From contig NZ_CP071798.1 in the NCBI RefSeq assembly GCF_017498505.1, positions 496,001-560,000 on the forward strand: a DNA stretch of 64,000 bases, in the 5' to 3' direction. The position numbers and the translations under genes are program-made. The notes beneath the pieces are model-generated. The model was not told where the DNA came from. It was given only the letters and a program-made list of their open reading frames with translations, and made no database searches. Shown in pieces: positions 1-9,352 of the stretch (positions are counted from its first letter, which is position 1; each line of letters begins with the position of its first letter). The stretch comes from Sporosarcina sp. Te-1. GTDB taxonomy: Bacteria; Bacillota; Bacilli; Bacillales_A; Planococcaceae.

Positions 1-952
1 TTGGAGCAGCCTTGTTTCGGAAACGGTACGGAAAATTGCCCGCAAAGATGAGCGGGTCGTCGCTATTACCCCGGCTATGCCGGTTGGTTCGAAGCTGGAA
101 GGGTTTGCCGCAGAATTTCCGGATCGGTTCTTTGATGTGGGAATCGCGGAACAACATGCCGCCACGATGGCAGCGGGTCTTGCAACCCAGGGGATGAAAC
201 CATTTTTGGCAATCTACTCAACGTTCCTTCAGCGGGCGTACGACCAAATGCTGCACGATATAACAAGACAGAATTTAAATGTGTTCATTGGCATTGACCG
301 GGCTGGTCTTGTCGGAGCGGATGGCGAAACCCACCAAGGGGTTTTTGATATTGCCTTCTTGCGTCATATGCCAAATTTAGTTCTTATGATGCCGAAGGAT
401 GAGAACGAAGGGCAGCATATGGTGAAAACCGCATTGGAGTATGACCAAGGACCAATTGCGATGAGATATCCTCGGGGCAACGGCCTCGGTATCCAAATGG
501 ATGATGAACTCAAGACAATCCCGATCGGCACATGGGAAGTCCTGCGGGTCGGAACGGACGGCACGATACTGACTTTCGGTACGACCATCCCGATGGCCTT
601 AAATGCAGCCGAGCAATTGGCCGCGAAAGGCATGAATGTGCAAGTGGTAAATGCGCGTTTCATCAAACCGCTTGATACGGCGATGTTGGATTACTTATTT
701 GCAGCAGGAAAACCGATTATTACCCTCGAGGAAGCTGTATTGGCAGGTGGGTTCGGAAGCGCAGTCATCGAATATGCCCATGACACCATGAAAAATCCGG
801 CACCAATCAGGAGAATGGGGATTCCAGATCAATTCATCGAACACGGCAATGTGGATAAACTGCTCGAGGAGATCGGTATGACCACTGAAAATCTGGCCCG
901 GATGATGGAAGAATTCATTCTTGAACAGCAGACGGAAAGGGAAATCGTATGA
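1..952 (+). CDS. dxs: 1-deoxy-D-xylulose-5-phosphate synthase, C-terminal half (partial)
   Basis: The frame is open from base 2 to the TGA at 950-952, giving 316 residues of a protein normally near 620-630; the N-terminal half lies outside the window. Dxs condenses pyruvate and glyceraldehyde-3-phosphate in the thiamine-dependent first step of the MEP isoprenoid pathway. The visible part covers the transketolase pyrimidine-binding domain ([29 protein letters not shown]) and the C-terminal transketolase domain ([20 protein letters not shown]). The internal ATG at base 77 is not a start, because Dxs-like sequence ([17 protein letters not shown]) runs upstream of it. The stop overlaps the tlyA start as ATGA, so translation of the two is probably coupled. 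This is the same neighbour pair as in B. subtilis (dxs-yqxC). Confidence 0.95.
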   Translation, partial: WSSLVSETVRKIARKDERVVAITPAMPVGSKLEGFAAEFPDRFFDVGIAEQHAATMAAGLATQGMKPFLAIYSTFLQRAYDQMLHDITRQNLNVFIGIDRAGLVGADGETHQGVFDIAFLRHMPNLVLMMPKDENEGQHMVKTALEYDQGPIAMRYPRGNGLGIQMDDELKTIPIGTWEVLRVGTDGTILTFGTTIPMALNAAEQLAAKGMNVQVVNARFIKPLDTAMLDYLFAAGKPIITLEEAVLAGGFGSAVIEYAHDTMKNPAPIRRMGIPDQFIEHGNVDKLLEEIGMTTENLARMMEEFILEQQTEREIV

Positions 953-1767
953 CAGGCCAACGGAAAGAACGGGTCGATGTCCTGCTCGTCGAACAAGGAT
1001 TAGCGGAGACCCGGGAAAAAGCGAAGAGATCCATCATGGCGGGTCTTGTCTTTTCAGGTGAGACCCGGATGGACAAGCCTGGAGAAAAAATTGCTGTTGA
1101 CGCTCCCTTGACCGTAAAAGGATCGGCTTTGAAATACGTCAGCCGCGGCGGCTTGAAATTGGAGAAAGCATTAGAGGAGTTCGATGTTTCGGTAGAAGGT
1201 AAAACAGTTTTGGATATCGGTTCTTCGACGGGCGGTTTTACGGATTGTGCGTTGCAAAACGGAGCAAAGCATTGCTATGCCCTCGATGTCGGAACGAATC
1301 AGCTTGCTTGGAAAATACGGCAGGATCCACGGGTGACGGTCATGGAGCGAACCAATTTTAGGCATACAACCCTTGATCAGTTCCAAATGGGCCGTCCTGA
1401 GTTTGCGACAATCGACGTGTCGTTCATTTCCCTAGGGCTGATTTTCCCTCCACTAAAGCAGATCCTCGAGCACAAAGGCGACGTTATCGCGCTTGTTAAG
1501 CCGCAATTTGAAGCGGGGAAAGAAAACGTCGGGAAAAAAGGAATTGTGAAAGATCGGTCCATCCATCTGGATGTATTGAGAAAAGTAGCGGATCTCGCAA
1601 TGGAAGAAGGATTCTCCCTTTACGGAATGTCATATTCCCCGGTAACGGGCGGGGAAGGGAATATTGAATTTCTCTTTCACTTGCGTTCGGAAGAACAACC
1701 GTCAACCCGCTTTGAAGAAGATGACTTCAAGGCGTTGATTGCAACCGCACATGATGAATTGACGTAA
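949..1767 (+). CDS. tlyA: TlyA family rRNA (cytidine-2'-O)-methyltransferase
   Basis: A 272-residue protein with an N-terminal S4 RNA-binding domain (about residues 6-65) and an FtsJ-like Rossmann methyltransferase domain from about residue 70. The SAM-binding stretch [17 protein letters not shown] is near residues 86-102 and the motif [10 protein letters not shown] is near residue 180. The family methylates the 2'-OH of cytidines in 16S and/or 23S rRNA. Which substrates apply here cannot be read from sequence. B. subtilis YqxC is the syntenic homologue. The ATG overlaps the dxs stop by four bases, and a terminator follows immediately after the stop, so tlyA ends this operon. Confidence 0.93.
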   Translation: MTGQRKERVDVLLVEQGLAETREKAKRSIMAGLVFSGETRMDKPGEKIAVDAPLTVKGSALKYVSRGGLKLEKALEEFDVSVEGKTVLDIGSSTGGFTDCALQNGAKHCYALDVGTNQLAWKIRQDPRVTVMERTNFRHTTLDQFQMGRPEFATIDVSFISLGLIFPPLKQILEHKGDVIALVKPQFEAGKENVGKKGIVKDRSIHLDVLRKVADLAMEEGFSLYGMSYSPVTGGEGNIEFLFHLRSEEQPSTRFEEDDFKALIATAHDELT

Positions 1768-1788
1768 CGCGCAAACATGCGCGTTTTT
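1767..1788 (+). terminator. Rho-independent terminator after tlyA
   Basis: Perfect stem ACGCGC/GCGCGT (1767-1772 and 1779-1784) with a six-base loop, running into a T tract. It starts at the tlyA stop codon and separates dxs-tlyA from argR. Confidence 0.85.
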
Positions 1789-1838
1789 CGTCTTACCGAA
1801 TCAAAGCGGTACATACTATGGTTATCGGAGTGATGAGT

Positions 1839-2288
1839 ATGAACAAAGGACAACGGCATATCCGCATACGAGATATAATAATGAATGGCGAAGTAGAAAC
1901 ACAGGATCAGCTAGTTGATAAATTGAAAAGTGCAGGTGTCGATGTGACACAAGCGACCGTTTCGCGTGATATTAAGGAATTACATCTTATTAAAGTGCCT
2001 TTGCCGGATGGCCGATATAAATATAGTTTGCCGCAGGTCCATAAATTCAACACTGAAGATAAGCTGCGCAGGATGTTGTCAGATGCCTTTATCAGCATCG
2101 ACAGTGCCGGATACTTCATTGTGTTGAAAACATTGCCTGGCAATGCCCATGCAGTTGGTTCGCTAGTTGACAATTTATCATGGGATGATATGCTTGGCAC
2201 CATTTGCGGGGATGATACGTGCATGATCATTTGTCGGGATGAAACGGTTACGCAGGAAGTGAAGGAACGCTTGCTAGCCATGATTTGA
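1839..2288 (+). CDS. argR: Arginine repressor ArgR/AhrC
   Basis: A 149-residue protein, the usual length for AhrC. The N-terminal winged helix (residues 1-70, with [14 protein letters not shown]) binds ARG-box operators. The C-terminal domain (about 80-149, with the conserved GTICGDDT turn) forms hexamers and binds L-arginine. It represses arginine biosynthesis and activates catabolism in response to arginine. I chose the ATG at 1839 (MNKGQRHI), which matches the family N-terminus and has GGAG about ten bases upstream. The ATG at 1818 would add seven non-conserved residues. It is transcribed apart from tlyA, as a terminator lies between them. Confidence 0.95.
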   Translation: MNKGQRHIRIRDIIMNGEVETQDQLVDKLKSAGVDVTQATVSRDIKELHLIKVPLPDGRYKYSLPQVHKFNTEDKLRRMLSDAFISIDSAGYFIVLKTLPGNAHAVGSLVDNLSWDDMLGTICGDDTCMIICRDETVTQEVKERLLAMI

Positions 2289-2420
2289 TGAATTGTTAGG
2301 GAGCGCAACAATCTTCGATTAAAGAATGTCACCTATGAAAGTTTCAAACAATAAGGAATACAGTTTTGTTGACTTCTAATCTAGGCGGACGGGCTCTTGG
2401 AGATAGCGAGAATGGCTCAA

Positions 2421-2517
2421 TTGCAGCTCCTGTCAGCCTATAACAAGACTTTTCCTATTCGAAACGACGGAAGTAGGCTTTGACAGAAACAAATGAGCTC
2501 TATAGCTGCAAAGGGGG
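2421..2517 (+). promoter_or_regulatory. Folded 5' leader ending at the recN Shine-Dalgarno
   Basis: The space between argR and recN can fold into nested helices. TTGCAGCT (2421-2428) pairs perfectly with AGCTGCAA (2504-2511). Inside that, CTGTCAGCCTA (2430-2440) pairs with TAGGC plus TGACAG (2474-2478 and 2481-2486) with a two-base bulge. The outer helix touches the AAGGGGG ribosome-binding site (2511-2517). I do not recognise a known riboswitch class, and no LexA-type GAAC-N4-GTTC box was seen. The pairing is seen in the sequence; a regulatory role is inference. Confidence 0.4.
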
Positions 2518-2526
2518 ACAAGTGGA

Positions 2527-4224
2527 TTGTTACGGGAATTATCAATCCGAAATTTTGCCATCATCGATCATCTCGAAGTGGCATTTGATGAAGGTCTGAC
2601 TGTATTGACAGGAGAAACTGGTGCCGGTAAATCGATCATCATTGATGCTGTCCAATTGCTTGCGGGCGGCAGAGGCTCTCAGGAGTTCATCCGCCATGGG
2701 GCACCGAAAGCCGAGCTGGAAGGATTGTTTACCATTGACGATCCGAATCATCCGGTTTTTGAGAAGTTGTTGGATGCTGGAATTGAATCCGATGAGGGAA
2801 TGCTCATCCTTCGCCGGGATTTGAATACAAATGGAAAGTCGACATGCCGTATAAACGGAAAACTTGTCACAATCGGCATATTGCGTGAAATCGGTGCGCA
2901 GTTGATCGACATCCATGGCCAGCATGACAATCAAGAGCTGATGATGGAAAAACGGCATATCCATTTGCTCGACCATTTTGCGGGGAACGCATTACAACAG
3001 GCTCTCGATAATTATTCAGAATTGTATTCAGGTTACGTAAAGCTGAAAAGGAAGCTCGAGGCAGCAACTGAGAACGAACAACAAATAGCTCAGCGGATTG
3101 ATCTTTATTCCTTCCAATTGAATGAAATCGATGCAGCGGGACTCACAATTGGAGAAGAAGAGGAACTGGAAGAGGAAAAAAATAAATTACAGCACTTTCA
3201 TCGCCTGTTTGAACGGTTGAATACCGCTTATGAATCGATCAGTGGGGATATGCATGCGTTGGACTGGGTCGGGTCGGCTATGAGTGATTTGGAAGATGCC
3301 GCCTCTGTCGATAAGTCGCTAGCTGTCCATGCAGAATCTGTTGCAAATAGTTTCTACACGTTACAAGATACCGCCCATGATATAAAAAACTTGATCGATC
3401 AGATGGAATTCGACCCGGGACGCTTGGATTTTGTGGAAGGCCGTTTGGCACAGCTGCTCACATTGAAACGGAAATATGGCAGTTCAGTCGAAGAGATCTT
3501 GCTCTATCGCGATAAAATTGCGGATGAGTTAGACCAATTGATCCACCGGGATGAACGATTGGAGAAAGGGCAAGAAAAACTGGACCAGCTTGTCCAAGAC
3601 CTTGAAGTGGAAGCAATGGAACTCTCCTTGATCCGGCAAGCTGCTGCGTTGCAATTGGAAACTGCCATTTTGCAACAGTTAAAGGAGCTTCATATGGAAA
3701 AGGCGTCCTTTGAAGTAAGAGTGAGCCAGCAACCGGGAATATATGATGCAAAAGGATTTGATGAAGTGGCTTTCTTTATCTCGACAAATGTTGGCGAACC
3801 GATGAAGCCGCTTGTTAAAATTGCTTCGGGTGGAGAATTGTCCAGAATCATGCTGGCGCTGAAGACCATCTTCTCCAAGCATCAAGGCATTACATCAATC
3901 ATTTTTGATGAAGTGGACACAGGTGTCAGCGGACGGGTGGCGCAAGCCATTGCCGAGAAGATCGCCATGATCGCGACGCATTCCCAAGTACTTTGCATTT
4001 CACATTTACCACAAGTTGCCGCAATGGCCGATCACCATTATCTCATTAAGAAAGAAGTAAAGGATGATCGGACAACAACTGCGATTGCCGAAATTACAGG
4101 AATAGATCGGACAAAAGAACTGTCCAGAATGCTTTCCGGTGCTGAGATTACCGAGCTTACCTTGCGCCATGCTGATGAATTGCTGTCATTGGCAGACAAT
4201 CGAAAAAAAGCGTTCCGTTCGTAA
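2527..4224 (+). CDS. recN: DNA repair protein RecN
   Basis: A 565-residue SMC-like ATPase that acts early in double-strand-break repair and recombination. The Walker A motif GETGAGKS is at residues 29-36. A long coiled-coil region spans about 150-370 with a central break. The ABC signature ASGGELSRIML is near 436-446 and Walker B IIFDEVDTGVSG near 458-469. The length is normal. The start is TTG at 2527, giving MLRELSIRNFAIIDH, with AAGGGGG at 2511-2517 and nine bases of spacing. Its leader is strongly folded (see 2421-2517). A terminator follows, so it is probably monocistronic or read with argR. Confidence 0.96.
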   Translation: MLRELSIRNFAIIDHLEVAFDEGLTVLTGETGAGKSIIIDAVQLLAGGRGSQEFIRHGAPKAELEGLFTIDDPNHPVFEKLLDAGIESDEGMLILRRDLNTNGKSTCRINGKLVTIGILREIGAQLIDIHGQHDNQELMMEKRHIHLLDHFAGNALQQALDNYSELYSGYVKLKRKLEAATENEQQIAQRIDLYSFQLNEIDAAGLTIGEEEELEEEKNKLQHFHRLFERLNTAYESISGDMHALDWVGSAMSDLEDAASVDKSLAVHAESVANSFYTLQDTAHDIKNLIDQMEFDPGRLDFVEGRLAQLLTLKRKYGSSVEEILLYRDKIADELDQLIHRDERLEKGQEKLDQLVQDLEVEAMELSLIRQAAALQLETAILQQLKELHMEKASFEVRVSQQPGIYDAKGFDEVAFFISTNVGEPMKPLVKIASGGELSRIMLALKTIFSKHQGITSIIFDEVDTGVSGRVAQAIAEKIAMIATHSQVLCISHLPQVAAMADHHYLIKKEVKDDRTTTAIAEITGIDRTKELSRMLSGAEITELTLRHADELLSLADNRKKAFRS

Positions 4225-4244
4225 ATTGGATGGAACCACAGGCG

Positions 4245-4275
4245 AAAACGTGCATGCTTCTATGTACGTTTTTTC
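4245..4275 (+). terminator. Terminator after recN
   Basis: Stem AAAACGTGCAT / ATGTACGTTTT (one G-T pair) followed by a T tract. It closes the recN transcript. I see nothing else certain between here and spoIVB at 4509. A forespore-type promoter is expected there, but no convincing match was found. Confidence 0.8.
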
Positions 4276-4508
4276 TTTGTGAATGACGGAAGACAATTGT
4301 CGTCTTTAATGGAGATGGATGCCACCTGATTTATTGGAACTTTGGTCGGTTTTGCTGAATGTCATGGATAGTGTATGCTCTTTTTCCGCATCCTATTATG
4401 GATAATTCCAATTTGCATGCGTAATTCATGTCGTTTTGCTTGAATTACCCTCTTATAACATCCGGGTGAACGGACATACCATTAGTATCTTATTTGAGGA
4501 GGTGAACT

Positions 4509-5474
4509 ATGGGATGGAATAGACGACTCAAGCTGACCGTTTCGTTTGCCGCACTGTTATTTTTATTGCCATTCCATTATGACAAAGCTGCTGCGGAAAG
4601 CGGTTCGGTCATCCCGATGGGGCAATCCATCGGCATCCAAATGGATTTATCCGGTGTATTTATCACTGGTGACGTGCTTGTCAATGACGAGACGTGGTTA
4701 AAAGCCGGCGACTCCATCCGTCAGCTTGGTGATAAAGAAATCAAAACAGTGCAAGATGTCGAAAGCATCTTACCGCAAGTCAAACAGGAACAGATCCGAT
4801 TGCTCATTGTCCGAGATGGAGAAGAGAGCGTTGTGAATGCCGATTCAAATGCCTTAAAACGTCTTTTTCCGTTTTTGAAAGACCGGACGGAAGGGACAGG
4901 GACCTTGACGTATGTCGATCCGCAAAAAGGGACATATGGGGCGTTAGGCCATCAAATCGTCGACAGTTCCTTAAAATCACCACCTTCCTTCAAAGACGGT
5001 GCGATTTACCTCTCAGAAATTGAACAAATCAAGAAAAGTGTTCCCGGGGTACCGGGTTATAAAATTTCTTCCATCGTCAAAGATGAAGATTATTTAGGAA
5101 AGATCAGGACCAATGGAATTTATGGCATCTTCGGAACATGGAATGATGCCTCAAAGAAAGTGTTAGCTGAGCCCTTGGAAATTATGCAACCAGCTGAGCT
5201 TCAAATGGGGGAAGCTCAGATCTATACAACCGTCAAAGGGACGGATGTGGGGATCTTCACCATAAAGATCACAAAAATCGAAGAAGAACAATTCCATTTC
5301 ATATTGACTGATTCAAAATTGCTTGCTGAAACCGGCGGAATACTGCAGGGCATGAGCGGTAGCCCGGTCATCCAGAATGGAAAATTTGTTGGGGCCGTCA
5401 CACATATGTTTGTGGATGAGCCACAAAAGGGAGCCGGTCTTTTCCTCGTCACGATGCGTCACGGTGAAAAGTAA
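4509..5474 (+). CDS. spoIVB: SpoIVB sporulation serine protease (PDZ, S55)
   Basis: In the SpoIVB family, the protease is made in the forespore, crosses into the intermembrane space and cleaves SpoIVFA. That releases SpoIVFB to process pro-sigma-K. Here a signal-anchor (residues 7-25) is followed by a PDZ domain (about 35-110) and the S55 peptidase domain. The catalytic triad is visible: His in GALGHQI, Asp in ILTDSKLL, and Ser in GMSGSP, with the Asp-Ser distance of 15 as I recall for B. subtilis. At 321 residues it is about 100 shorter than the B. subtilis protein, and its C-terminus after GAVTHMFV differs. I found no frameshift that restores a longer ending. AGGAGG lies just upstream of the ATG. 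It precedes spo0A, as in B. subtilis. Confidence 0.93.
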   Translation: MGWNRRLKLTVSFAALLFLLPFHYDKAAAESGSVIPMGQSIGIQMDLSGVFITGDVLVNDETWLKAGDSIRQLGDKEIKTVQDVESILPQVKQEQIRLLIVRDGEESVVNADSNALKRLFPFLKDRTEGTGTLTYVDPQKGTYGALGHQIVDSSLKSPPSFKDGAIYLSEIEQIKKSVPGVPGYKISSIVKDEDYLGKIRTNGIYGIFGTWNDASKKVLAEPLEIMQPAELQMGEAQIYTTVKGTDVGIFTIKITKIEEEQFHFILTDSKLLAETGGILQGMSGSPVIQNGKFVGAVTHMFVDEPQKGAGLFLVTMRHGEK

Positions 5475-5508
5475 TATTTTTTACGAATTCTTCATAAACG
5501 ACAGGCAG

Positions 5509-5534
5509 AGGAAGGAAAATACGTTTTCCTTCCT
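5509..5534 (+). terminator. Hairpin terminator after spoIVB
   Basis: Perfect 11-bp inverted repeat AGGAAGGAAAA / TTTTCCTTCCT with a TACG tetraloop. There is no separate T tract beyond the stem, so termination efficiency is uncertain. Confidence 0.6.
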
Positions 5535-5585
5535 GTTGCTTGACGAATTGACAGCATCTTTCCTCAACATAAAAACGTAGAAGTT

Positions 5586-5665
5586 AGTCGAAATTTAGGG
5601 AATTCGTAATACATAAGATGCATTTTTTAGTTCTAAAGAGGATTCTTTAACGTTTTGTCGAAAAT
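5586..5665 (+). promoter_or_regulatory. spo0A control region: sigma-H-like promoter and 0A boxes
   Basis: AGAGGATTC (5637-5645) fits the sigma-H -35 consensus RNAGGAWWW. After 11 bases, GTCGAAAAT (5657-5665) fits RNNGAATWW in most positions. A Spo0A box core TGTCGAA lies at 5656-5662, over the -10, and a weaker AGTCGAA at 5586-5592. The layout matches the known self-controlled sporulation promoter of spo0A in B. subtilis; its function here is inferred. Confidence 0.6.
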
Positions 5666-5718
5666 TTCCTAAGCACAGGACGATACAATCATTATGGACA
5701 TTATTTAGGGGGATCGGA

Positions 5719-6510
5719 ATGGAGAAAGTGAAAATTGCAATTGCGGACGACAATAAGGAACTTGTTAGGACAATGAAAACCTATTTGGAAAACCAGGCTG
5801 AATTTGAAATCATTTGGACCGCTCATAACGGGAAGGTCTGTTTATCAATGTTGCAAGAGGAAGTCCCGGATATTTTACTGCTCGATATAATTATGCCCCA
5901 TTTAGATGGCATAGCTGTTCTGGAAACACTGAAGGCAGATTCGGAGTACAGTGATATGCACGTCATCATGCTGACCGCTTTTGGCCAGGAAGACGTCATG
6001 TCGCATGCTGCGAGCTTGGGCGCGTCTTACTTTATGCTAAAGCCGTTTGAATTGGATCGTCTGGTCAATCAAATTTTCCAAGTGGCGGGGACGCAGAAAC
6101 CAGCCAAACAGGCAAATCAGGAATCATCAAGTCATGAAGAAGGACCAATCAATCAAAAAATGCTTGATACGACCATTACCTCCATCATCAAAGAAATTGG
6201 TGTCCCGGCCCATATCAAAGGGTATGCATTTCTTCGGGAAGCGATCCAGATGGTTTACATGGACGTGGATTTGCTTGGTTCCGTGACTAAAGTCCTTTAT
6301 CCAGATATTGCGGAAAAGTATAAAACTACACCATCCAGAGTGGAACGTGCTATCCGGCATGCTATCGAAGTTGCTTGGAACCGTGGGAACTATGATGTCA
6401 TATCCAAAACTTTTGGATATACAGTACACCATTTGAAAAGTAAACCGACAAACAGTGAATTTATTGCAATGATTGCAGACAAGATCAGAATTGAGCATAT
6501 GGCAAGCTAA
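5719..6510 (+). CDS. spo0A: Sporulation master response regulator Spo0A
   Basis: A 263-residue protein. The receiver domain (1-120) has the acidic pair D10/D11, the phosphoacceptor D56 (in [10 protein letters not shown]), the switch Thr in MLTAF and the Lys in MLKPF. A Q/S/E-rich linker (about 125-145) leads to the Spo0A C-terminal DNA-binding domain, with the recognition helix near [17 protein letters not shown]. When phosphorylated it binds 0A boxes and starts sporulation. The length is typical. A GGGGGATCGG Shine-Dalgarno precedes the ATG. A sigma-H-like promoter and 0A box lie upstream, suggesting autoregulation. A terminator follows. Confidence 0.97.
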   Translation: MEKVKIAIADDNKELVRTMKTYLENQAEFEIIWTAHNGKVCLSMLQEEVPDILLLDIIMPHLDGIAVLETLKADSEYSDMHVIMLTAFGQEDVMSHAASLGASYFMLKPFELDRLVNQIFQVAGTQKPAKQANQESSSHEEGPINQKMLDTTITSIIKEIGVPAHIKGYAFLREAIQMVYMDVDLLGSVTKVLYPDIAEKYKTTPSRVERAIRHAIEVAWNRGNYDVISKTFGYTVHHLKSKPTNSEFIAMIADKIRIEHMAS

Positions 6511-6547
6511 CAGCAATTTTATATATAAATATCAAATGATTTCAAAG

Positions 6548-6583
6548 CCGACGAGCATATAATTTCGTTGGTTTTATTTTTTT
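6548..6583 (+). terminator. Terminator after spo0A
   Basis: Stem CCGACGA / TCGTTGG (one G-T pair) followed by TTTTATTTTTTT. Confidence 0.85.
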
Positions 6584-6710
6584 AGAATAGATAGTTGCCT
6601 GATATTCAATAAAACCTGTATCATTTCCCTCTAACACCTTTGTATCCTTATAACTATCCAAATAGTCGTGTAAATCGATTATAATGGTAATAAAACAGTG
6701 GAGGTGAGGA

Positions 6711-8279
6711 ATGTTGCTGCAAGAGAACGATTTCTTCGACTTGTATGTTGTGGATGAGCTGAATGTCTATTTGCGCTTAAAAAAAGGAGGATTCCCAATT
6801 AAATCCTTCGATCGGATCATTCAACAACATCCAAGAATAAAGATTCAATCATTCCCTATCTTGAAGAAAGCGCTTACAGAAGTCGATAAAGAGCACTTAA
6901 TCGGTACCTATACACCACTTCTCGAAATTGATGTTCAGCCCGATCGAATGAAGGCACACCTCTATTTGAATGTAACAATGGAGGATTTTGGGAATAACCG
7001 AGAGAGCTTGCTTCAAAAGGCGGAACAAGAAATGGATGAACTGGGAATTTGTTTTGGCCGGGAGCCGCTAGATTCATTGGTATTCATTCCAGGCTCTCCA
7101 CTCCCTATCGCCATTGGAAAAGAACCGGTGCAAGGGGAGGATGCCGTTATCACTTATATGAAACGGCCTGTACGGAAACCGGTCATTCGGGAGGATGGAT
7201 CTGCGGATTATTATGAAATGAATTTTGTTACCCATATCAATCAAGGCGATTGGCTCGGGGAAAAAATCCTTCCGCAAGAAGGCACTCCTGGAATGGATAT
7301 TTTCGGCAATGCAATTCCGGCGCCAAGGGGCAGTGATGCCAAGCTGGAATACGACAGCAAATCCATATTTGAAGTGGAAGAAGAGAATAGGATTGTGTTG
7401 CGCGCGTCACATAGCGGCGCCTTGGAATTCAACCACGGGGTGATTAGCGTCGGTGCCGAACTCGTGATCAATGGAGATGTAGGACCGGAAACTGGGTCGA
7501 TTACGTTTGATGGCGCAGTTCGAATTCTTGGTACGGTACTTGCCGGCTATTCCGTGAATGCAACAGGGGACATTTCGATTGAAGGAAGAGAAGGCGTAAC
7601 GAATTCTAAAGAAATTTGTTCCTCGGAAGGAGATCTATACATAAAAGGGGGCGTGTTTGGCGGAGGCATGTCTGTCATTGAGGCAAAAGGAGATATTTTT
7701 CTTAAACATGCAAACAATTGCAAAATATTCGCTTCTACTGTTCACGTCGGTCTTTATATGCTGGGGTGTGAGGTCATTGCTGACCGAGTACATGTCGATA
7801 AAAATCGGGGCAAGATCATTGGCGGCCATGTCGAAGCAATGTATACCATTGAGTGTGCTTATGCCGGTAATCAGCATGAACGCACAACCCACTTACATGC
7901 CAAAGGAGTGGATAAAGACTTGATCTATAAGGAAATCCAGCATCTGGCACAAGAATTGAAAGAGATCCAGGAAACAACCCGCCAGCTGGAGGAACACACG
8001 GGCAAATTCCAAACGAAGGGAGACCTGTTGGGTGGACAACAGGCGGAGGCATTGCAGAAGATGCAGCAATCGATGGAGGCGGGTCATGGTAGAATGTTGG
8101 AGTTAGATGCTGAAATCCAATTAGGCATGCGGAAAATTAAAAATGCCCTTCCGCCGAAAATTGAAGTGGCCAAAGAAGCTTACCCGGGCGTCGTCATCCA
8201 CATTGGCCAAAAATCCACCACACTTACAAAGACAACAAAAGGCGTTTTTGAGGTCTTTGACAATGTTCTTAATGTCTAG
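6711..8279 (+). CDS. FapA/DUF342 family polymer-forming protein
   Basis: A 522-residue protein. The middle (about residues 150-390) is rich in Gly/Val/Ile turns typical of DUF342 parallel beta-helices (VNATGDISIEG, LYIKGGVFGGGMSVIEAKGDIFL). A coiled coil (about 400-470, LAQELKEIQETTRQLEEHTG) and a small beta-rich tail follow. No signal peptide or membrane segment is seen. Proteins of this family are annotated as FapA or flagellar assembly protein A-like, but their biochemical role is poorly known. GGAGG lies six bases before the ATG. It overlaps the next gene by 17 bases, so the two are translationally coupled. Its position after spo0A differs from B. subtilis 168, where I recall yqiG-yqiI. 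Confidence 0.8.
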   Translation: MLLQENDFFDLYVVDELNVYLRLKKGGFPIKSFDRIIQQHPRIKIQSFPILKKALTEVDKEHLIGTYTPLLEIDVQPDRMKAHLYLNVTMEDFGNNRESLLQKAEQEMDELGICFGREPLDSLVFIPGSPLPIAIGKEPVQGEDAVITYMKRPVRKPVIREDGSADYYEMNFVTHINQGDWLGEKILPQEGTPGMDIFGNAIPAPRGSDAKLEYDSKSIFEVEEENRIVLRASHSGALEFNHGVISVGAELVINGDVGPETGSITFDGAVRILGTVLAGYSVNATGDISIEGREGVTNSKEICSSEGDLYIKGGVFGGGMSVIEAKGDIFLKHANNCKIFASTVHVGLYMLGCEVIADRVHVDKNRGKIIGGHVEAMYTIECAYAGNQHERTTHLHAKGVDKDLIYKEIQHLAQELKEIQETTRQLEEHTGKFQTKGDLLGGQQAEALQKMQQSMEAGHGRMLELDAEIQLGMRKIKNALPPKIEVAKEAYPGVVIHIGQKSTTLTKTTKGVFEVFDNVLNV

Positions 8280-8982
8280 GCCGCTCGTGTTCGCTCATCG
8301 GGGTGCCTCTGCCCATCGATTTGAAAATACGATGGCAGCCTTTAAGGAAGCCGTTCATTTAGGCGCTGATGGTCTTGAGATTGATGTCCAGATTACGAGT
8401 GATGGCATTCCTGTCGTCCTGCATGATCCGGGTTTGCAACGAGTCGCAGGGACAAGACGGTCGGTTTCTACGCTGGCATGGAGCGATCTGGAGCATATCC
8501 GGATCGGGAAAAGATTTTGGAGACTGTTCATGGGCAGTCGGATTCCCACATTACGAGAAACTATTTCTTTTTGTTTATTGCAGAATGTCGCACTAAACAT
8601 CGAATTAAAAGAAACTGTCATCGAGAATCCCGAATCTTTACTAGACATTTTGAATATGGCTACTTTGCTGGATCAAGTACATTTCTCCTCTTTTGATTAT
8701 AATATACTGCAACGGGTGCGAGAGCTTGAACCAAAGATGGAAACTGCATTGTTATTGAAAAAGCGGCAACTGGACCCAAACCTTCTGGCTAACTTTGAAG
8801 TAGATAGCTTCCATTTCCATAAGAGGTTATGGAAAGAGCCGTACAAGGAGATGCTGATCGGATCGGGCAAGGTCCTCAGGATGTATGGGGTAACAGGGAA
8901 AGAGCAAGCCATTCAACATGAAGAACGGATTGCCGGATGGATCACAGACTATCCAGAACGATTTGTACGTGAAGAAAGTTGA
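8263..8982 (+). CDS. Glycerophosphodiester phosphodiesterase (YqiK-like)
   Basis: A 239-residue cytoplasmic GDPD. The catalytic pattern is complete: LVFAHRGASAHRFENTMAAF at the N-terminus, LEIDVQ with metal-binding acids, and VVLHDPGLQRV with the second His. It hydrolyses glycerophosphodiesters to glycerol-3-phosphate and an alcohol. Two in-frame starts are possible, 8263 (MFLMSRPL) and 8272 (MSRPL). I prefer 8263 because a GAGG lies about ten bases upstream; both overlap the end of the DUF342 gene. B. subtilis yqiK occupies the same place near yqzF and bkdR. A strong terminator follows, facing the convergent yqzF. Confidence 0.88.
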   Translation: MFLMSRPLVFAHRGASAHRFENTMAAFKEAVHLGADGLEIDVQITSDGIPVVLHDPGLQRVAGTRRSVSTLAWSDLEHIRIGKRFWRLFMGSRIPTLRETISFCLLQNVALNIELKETVIENPESLLDILNMATLLDQVHFSSFDYNILQRVRELEPKMETALLLKKRQLDPNLLANFEVDSFHFHKRLWKEPYKEMLIGSGKVLRMYGVTGKEQAIQHEERIAGWITDYPERFVREES

Positions 8983-8989
8983 ATACTTG

Positions 8990-9025
8990 AAAAAGCAGTC
9001 GGAACATGTATCCCGACTGCTTTTT
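8990..9025. terminator. Bidirectional terminator between GDPD gene and yqzF
   Basis: Perfect stem AAAAAGCAGTCGG / CCGACTGCTTTTT with a ten-base loop. A/T runs on both sides serve both convergent genes. Confidence 0.9.
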
Positions 9026-9066
9026 CGCATACGCGTAAAAAACTTATGTAACGTCTTTCAACTAAA

Positions 9067-9306
9067 CTAACGTTTTTCCTGAAACTTCTCCTGAACCCGT
9101 CCTTTTCTCCGGTCGCGTCGAAGCAAAAACCCGGCAAAGAATCCGAGGCCTGCAGCAAACAGGAGAAAACCGATTAAAAATTGCAGCCAGATAAACGGGA
9201 AGGGACTGAATAACACGCCAAACAATGAATCCCTCATCAATTTGATACCGAAAGCAGCCATCAAACCGGGAACAAGAAGGACGATAAACGCCGCTAAACG
9301 GGCCAT
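9067..9306 (-). CDS. yqzF: YqzF/DUF2627 small membrane protein
   Basis: A 79-residue protein with two hydrophobic segments (about residues 5-25 and 38-60) joined by a conserved-looking loop with KLMRDSLFG and PFPFIWLQF, then a basic tail (RRDRRKGR). It is recognised as DUF2627/YqzF by its pattern and its place between yqiK and bkdR. No function is known to me. I chose the ATG at 9306 (MARLAAF), with AGGAG about nine bases upstream. An extra MFT start upstream is possible but lacks a Shine-Dalgarno. Confidence 0.85.
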   Translation of the reverse strand: MARLAAFIVLLVPGLMAAFGIKLMRDSLFGVLFSPFPFIWLQFLIGFLLFAAGLGFFAGFLLRRDRRKGRVQEKFQEKR

Positions 9307-9352
9307 TGTAAACAACTCCTTATCGAATTTAATTTTACAGCGTCATCAATTA

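Noticed and set aside
2289-2526. LexA (DinR) box before recN
   Set aside because: No GAAC-N4-GTTC match was found in the intergenic region.
4509-5580. Possible frameshift at the end of spoIVB
   Set aside because: Other frames after the GAVTHMF motif do not restore the longer B. subtilis C-terminus, so a natural short form is more likely.
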